DNA from: Coffea arabica
Lineage: Eukaryota; Streptophyta; Magnoliopsida; Gentianales; Rubiaceae
Assembly: GCF_036785885.1 (NCBI RefSeq)
Contig: NC_092322.1
Span: 15,150,466 to 15,214,465, forward strand
Direction of reading: 5' to 3'
DNA length: 64,000 nt
Position numbers and translations under genes: made by a program
Shown here: positions 61,601-64,000 of the stretch, piece after piece
How positions within the stretch are numbered: position 1 is the first letter of the stretch
How the letters are laid out: the number at the start of each line of letters is the position of its first letter
The notes under the pieces: model-generated
Seen by the model: only the letters and a program-made list of their open reading frames with translations
What the model was told of the DNA's origin: nothing
Databases searched by the model: none

Positions 61601-62100
61601 CTTGCCCCTGATTAAATCCAACTCACAATCCTCTGAACTCCCTTGTAGATGAACTGTTTCCCCTTGATACTCCATAGAGATCCTAAGATTATGGAAATCA
61701 AACGTGATGGGGCTAAAATGAGTCATCCAATCCACTCTTAGCACAATATGCCAGCCACTCAGTTGCATCACCTTCAAATCAAAGCCAAATTGATGTTGAT
61801 TGACTTCCCATCTGACCCTTGGGCAAATGGCCTTGCTGGTTACACATGTTCCATTCCCCACAATAACAGAGAAGGGGGAAACCATTCTGTAAGGAATATC
61901 TAGAGCAATGACCAACTCACTGTCAATGTAGCTGTCAGAACTCCCTGTATCCACTAGGATTAGCACCTTCTCTCCATCTAGATGCCCTGTGATTGTGATA
62001 GTGTTTCTTTTGAGAGATTCTGATAGTGTGTAAGGACATTTCCATAACAGTTCCTGGATTTCCAGTGTGCTCATCTTGTTTCCCTACTGCATCCTCAAAT
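58625..62100 (-). pseudogene. Gypsy pol polyprotein, frame-broken
   Basis: Read right to left on the minus strand. Aspartic protease has LVDTGSSDSYID (about 61950). Reverse transcriptase has SPVLLVKKKEGSWRF and VFFDDILIYSK, and runs to about 60581, where an in-frame stop falls. RNase H has TDASGGAIGAVLMQEG and RTDHQSLKYLL. Integrase has zinc residues in GHSGQ..W and C..CQRNK, first catalytic Asp in SMDFIEKLP, second in TDRDKIF, and, after a stop at about 59471, Glu in YHPETNGQIERVN. The C-terminal part ([11 protein letters not shown], then YLIKWQQLEYDEASW at about 58740-58690) is a chromodomain-like end, interrupted by a stop. Catalytic residues are mostly kept but at least three breaks prevent a full polyprotein. 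Confidence 0.88.
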
Positions 62101-63261
62101 TTCGTGTCCTCTTCTTCATCCCCAAGGAAGAAGTTTAGGTGTCCCATTTTACACTGATGCCCTGCCCCATACTTCTTCCTACACTTAAAGCACAGTCTAT
62201 TGTTCCTTCTGTATTGAATTTCCTGTGGTGAAATTTTCCTAGTGGAATTATTATCTAGAACTATCCTTCTTGCATTGGAGAACTTGTGCTGGTTAACAGG
62301 GGAAATCCTATATAGATTGCCTGAGTTGGTGCTTGGGGGCTGACTTTTATGCAGGCCGAACTTATTTTCTACTAGATTTTTCTGCACTTCCCTTCCTTGT
62401 CTGTTCTGCAACTGCAAGGAGTACTCCTGTAGTTGGGCCATTTCATAGGCAGCAGATAGTTCTGTAGGCTTAAAGCATTCTGAGGATTGGTTTAATTTCT
62501 TCTTTAAGTCCACTAATAAAGCTAGACACAAAGTATCCTTCATCTAATTGGGGATTTTTCATCAGCATTAATGGCTTGAGCTCCTCAAACTTTTCTTGAT
62601 AGTCCTTCACACTCCCAACCTGCTAGATTTTGTTAAATTCTTCCACTATATCTTTACAAATTTTGTTACCAAACCTCTTGCACAAAAATTCCTCAAATTC
62701 TATCCAATTGAGGCTTGTCCTTTCCATCTTAAGGCCTTGAAACCATTTATCTGCCCTTCCCTCTAAAAACATCTCAATTACCTCTACCTTCTGATTCTCA
62801 GAAATATAATAGTTCAGAAAATACTTATTACATTTTCTTAGCCATTCCTGTGGATTTTCTCCATGAAAAAGAGGTAACTCTAGTCTAGGAGGAAGAGGTG
62901 CATATATCCTACCTTCATCTCTTCTGGTGAAGTCACCATTGCTTTCGCCTCCCTTGTTGATCCTATGTTGAGGCGGTGGAGTAGGTAGCAGTGGTCCTTC
63001 TCTCGCCTCCTCCGCAGTGCTCCTTTCTCTGTTCATCATCATCTGTGGGAAGGAGTTGAATTTCAGCTCCAATCCACTCATCCCCGGCTCCAGTTTCTCC
63101 AACTTCATGTTGGAATTCTCCAATTCTACTCTGACCTTACTACCAAAATCAGCTCGAAATTGCTGCTAAGAAGAGTGAAATGCCTCCATAGCCTCTTGTA
63201 GTCTTGCTTCCTGCATCTTCACGTGTTCTTCCAAGGGTTTTAGGCGAGTTCCTTCCGCCAT
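61935..63261 (-). pseudogene. Gypsy gag region with zinc knuckle, broken
   Basis: A start ATG at 63261 (MAEGTRLKPLEEHVKMQE) follows the primer-binding site. The frame meets TAG codons near 63166 and 62622 and a one-base shift near 62470. Visible parts are a coiled N-terminus, the gag core (LELPLFHGENPQEWLRKC, then MFLEGRADKWFQGL) and a CCHC-type zinc knuckle, CFKCRKKYGAGHQCK, at about 62190. In related elements gag packages the RNA. The damage shows this copy is inactive. Confidence 0.8.
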
Positions 63262-63297
63262 AGGAGCTATCAAGGATCGGTAGTTCTGATACCACTT

Positions 63298-63561
63298 TGT
63301 CAGGGTTGGTTGATCAGATTTGAAAATTGGAGGGAAAAGGGGGAAGAAGAGAGAGAGAATCGAGAATGAGAGAGAAGAGAAGGAATGTAACAGAAATTCG
63401 TTATTACAATCAGATACCCTGACCAATCACAAAGCTCCTTATTTATAACCTGATGCAACCGACTAACTAACATCTTAAAGTAAAGCGACACCGTTTCTCT
63501 TGCAACTGCCTCGTTTAACTAGACTCACTAAAACGACAACGTATGATCGTTGTTCCTGACA
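63298..63561 (-). repeat. Gypsy 5' LTR (right)
   Basis: 264 bp, same termini as the left LTR; on the minus strand it is followed by AAG and the TGGTATCAGAAC primer-binding site at about 63284-63295. Confidence 0.92.
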
Positions 63562-63909
63562 CCCCTCACATTAAACCCAAGTTTACAATCTATTGTTCGA
63601 ACTCACTTTAATACTCAACACAAACTCACCTTATCATCTAAGATTATCTCTTCTCCCAATCATGGACTCATTCTTCTTCAAGAGCCAAACTGAATTTTTG
63701 GACGCTTGCCAATGCTTGGCTCCTTTGTCTAACACCAACCGGCGCCTCTACCAAACTCATGGCGTACTTGATCCAACATTAACCAAACTTCCTAGCACTT
63801 TGGCATTTCGATCCATCTTCAAGAAAAAAATTTTCACCGGTCCAATTTTGAGAAAAATTCACTTGCCCATGAGTAGGCCAGTCTCACAATCAGAAACTCT
63901 GATATCACT
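63562..63909 (-). mobile_element. TRIM internal region (right part), primer-binding site at its edge
   Basis: With 58333-58358 this makes an internal region of only about 375 bp. Just before the LTR start at 63910 the minus strand reads AGTGATATCAGAG, close to the initiator-Met primer-binding site. The 116-codon plus-strand frame here is not credible as a protein. Confidence 0.6.
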
Positions 63910-64000
63910 TGTTAGGGAGAAATATCTCGAAAAAATCCATTAAAAAGTCCAATATGTAAATCAGGAGTACAACTTTGATCCAAAACCTCAAATACAAATT
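63910..64000 (-). repeat. TRIM right LTR (5' LTR in minus orientation), cut by window end
   Basis: TGTTAGGGAGAAATATC and following bases align with 58156 onward (ATCCAT, CAATATGTAA, TCAGGA in the same order) at roughly 75% identity by eye, so the TRIM is far older than the gypsy element nested in it. Confidence 0.68.

Larger units (their letters stand above)
58359..63561 (-). mobile_element. Ty3/gypsy chromovirus-type LTR retrotransposon
   Basis: 264-bp LTRs at 58359-58622 and 63298-63561, starting TGTCAGG and ending CCTGACA, differ at about six positions by eye (near 98% identity). Next to the right LTR the minus strand has TGGTATCAGAAC, a primer-binding site for initiator Met tRNA. Next to the left LTR it has the purine tract GAAGGAGGAGGCAA. 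Order on the minus strand: gag, zinc knuckle, protease, reverse transcriptase, RNase H, integrase, chromodomain-like end, as in Ty3/gypsy chromoviruses; the small size fits the Reina-type lineage. Several in-frame stops and shifts make it defective. The flanking 5-mers (TCTCT and CCCCT) match only partly. It is inserted inside a TRIM. Confidence 0.93.

Noticed and set aside
63593..63943. 116-codon frame near the right edge
   Set aside because: Falls across the TRIM internal region and into its LTR; no similarity to a protein.
1..64000. tRNA, rRNA or other structured RNA genes
   Set aside because: tRNA-like boxes were found only within SINE-type insertions with tails and target duplications; no complete cloverleaf or rRNA core was recognised by eye.

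Overview
The window is nuclear DNA of a flowering plant: AT-rich, with GT-AG introns, SINEs, Helitron and hAT elements, and a Ty3/gypsy chromovirus. The proteins point to a eudicot, most likely an asterid, but the species cannot be fixed from the sequence. Four genes look intact or potentially intact. (1) The 5' part of a USE1-type ER SNARE gene lies on the minus strand at about 1-4290, and its 3' part runs off the left edge. (2) A plastid-type 6-phosphogluconolactonase is at 18884-21325 (3 coding exons, 326 aa). (3) A phosphatidylinositol 4-kinase beta is at 30331-45423 (16 coding exons, 1152 aa). (4) A plastid-targeted SAICAR synthase (PUR7) is at 51902-55305 (12 exons, 409 aa). All four are single-copy housekeeping-type genes: membrane fusion, oxidative pentose phosphate pathway, phosphoinositide signalling and purine synthesis. 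They share no pathway and are not an operon-like unit.

Between them lie broken genes: a 2-oxoglutarate-dependent dioxygenase remnant (16485-17050, minus), a GH18 chitinase-like pseudogene split by a transposon (24683-25969), the first two exons of ribosomal protein eL43 (50769-51447), a PPR pseudogene overlapping the 3' end of PUR7 in antisense (55385-56745, minus), a subtilase fragment (56978-57152) and a LINE-type RNase H fragment (57430-58145).

Mobile elements dominate the rest. Three hAT-type elements have exact 8-bp target duplications: 5296-5686, 10134-14440 and 14979-15966. A fourth, at 24866-25328, has a diverged duplication. The 4.3-kb element at 10134-14440 is the most striking. 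It holds the 5' leader, leader intron and first ~105 codons of a CrRLK1L (THESEUS/HERK-like) receptor kinase, and a 2.1-kb non-autonomous Helitron is nested in it. A second, 318-bp Helitron sits in a PI4K intron. Five or more SINE-type insertions with matched target duplications are present. The right end is a nested structure: a 5.2-kb gypsy chromovirus (58359-63561, minus) inserted in an older miniature LTR element (TRIM) whose second LTR leaves the window.

Region by region: 1-4.3 kb USE1; 4.3-10.1 kb MITE-rich intergenic; 10.1-16 kb gene-capturing hAT elements; 16.4-17.1 kb dioxygenase remnant; 17.6-21.5 kb PGL; 21.5-29.8 kb repeats and the GH18 pseudogene; 29.8-46.1 kb PI4K; 46.1-50.2 kb SINE and AT-rich element; 50.3-55.5 kb eL43 fragment and PUR7; 55.4-58.2 kb gene debris; 58.2-64 kb nested LTR elements.
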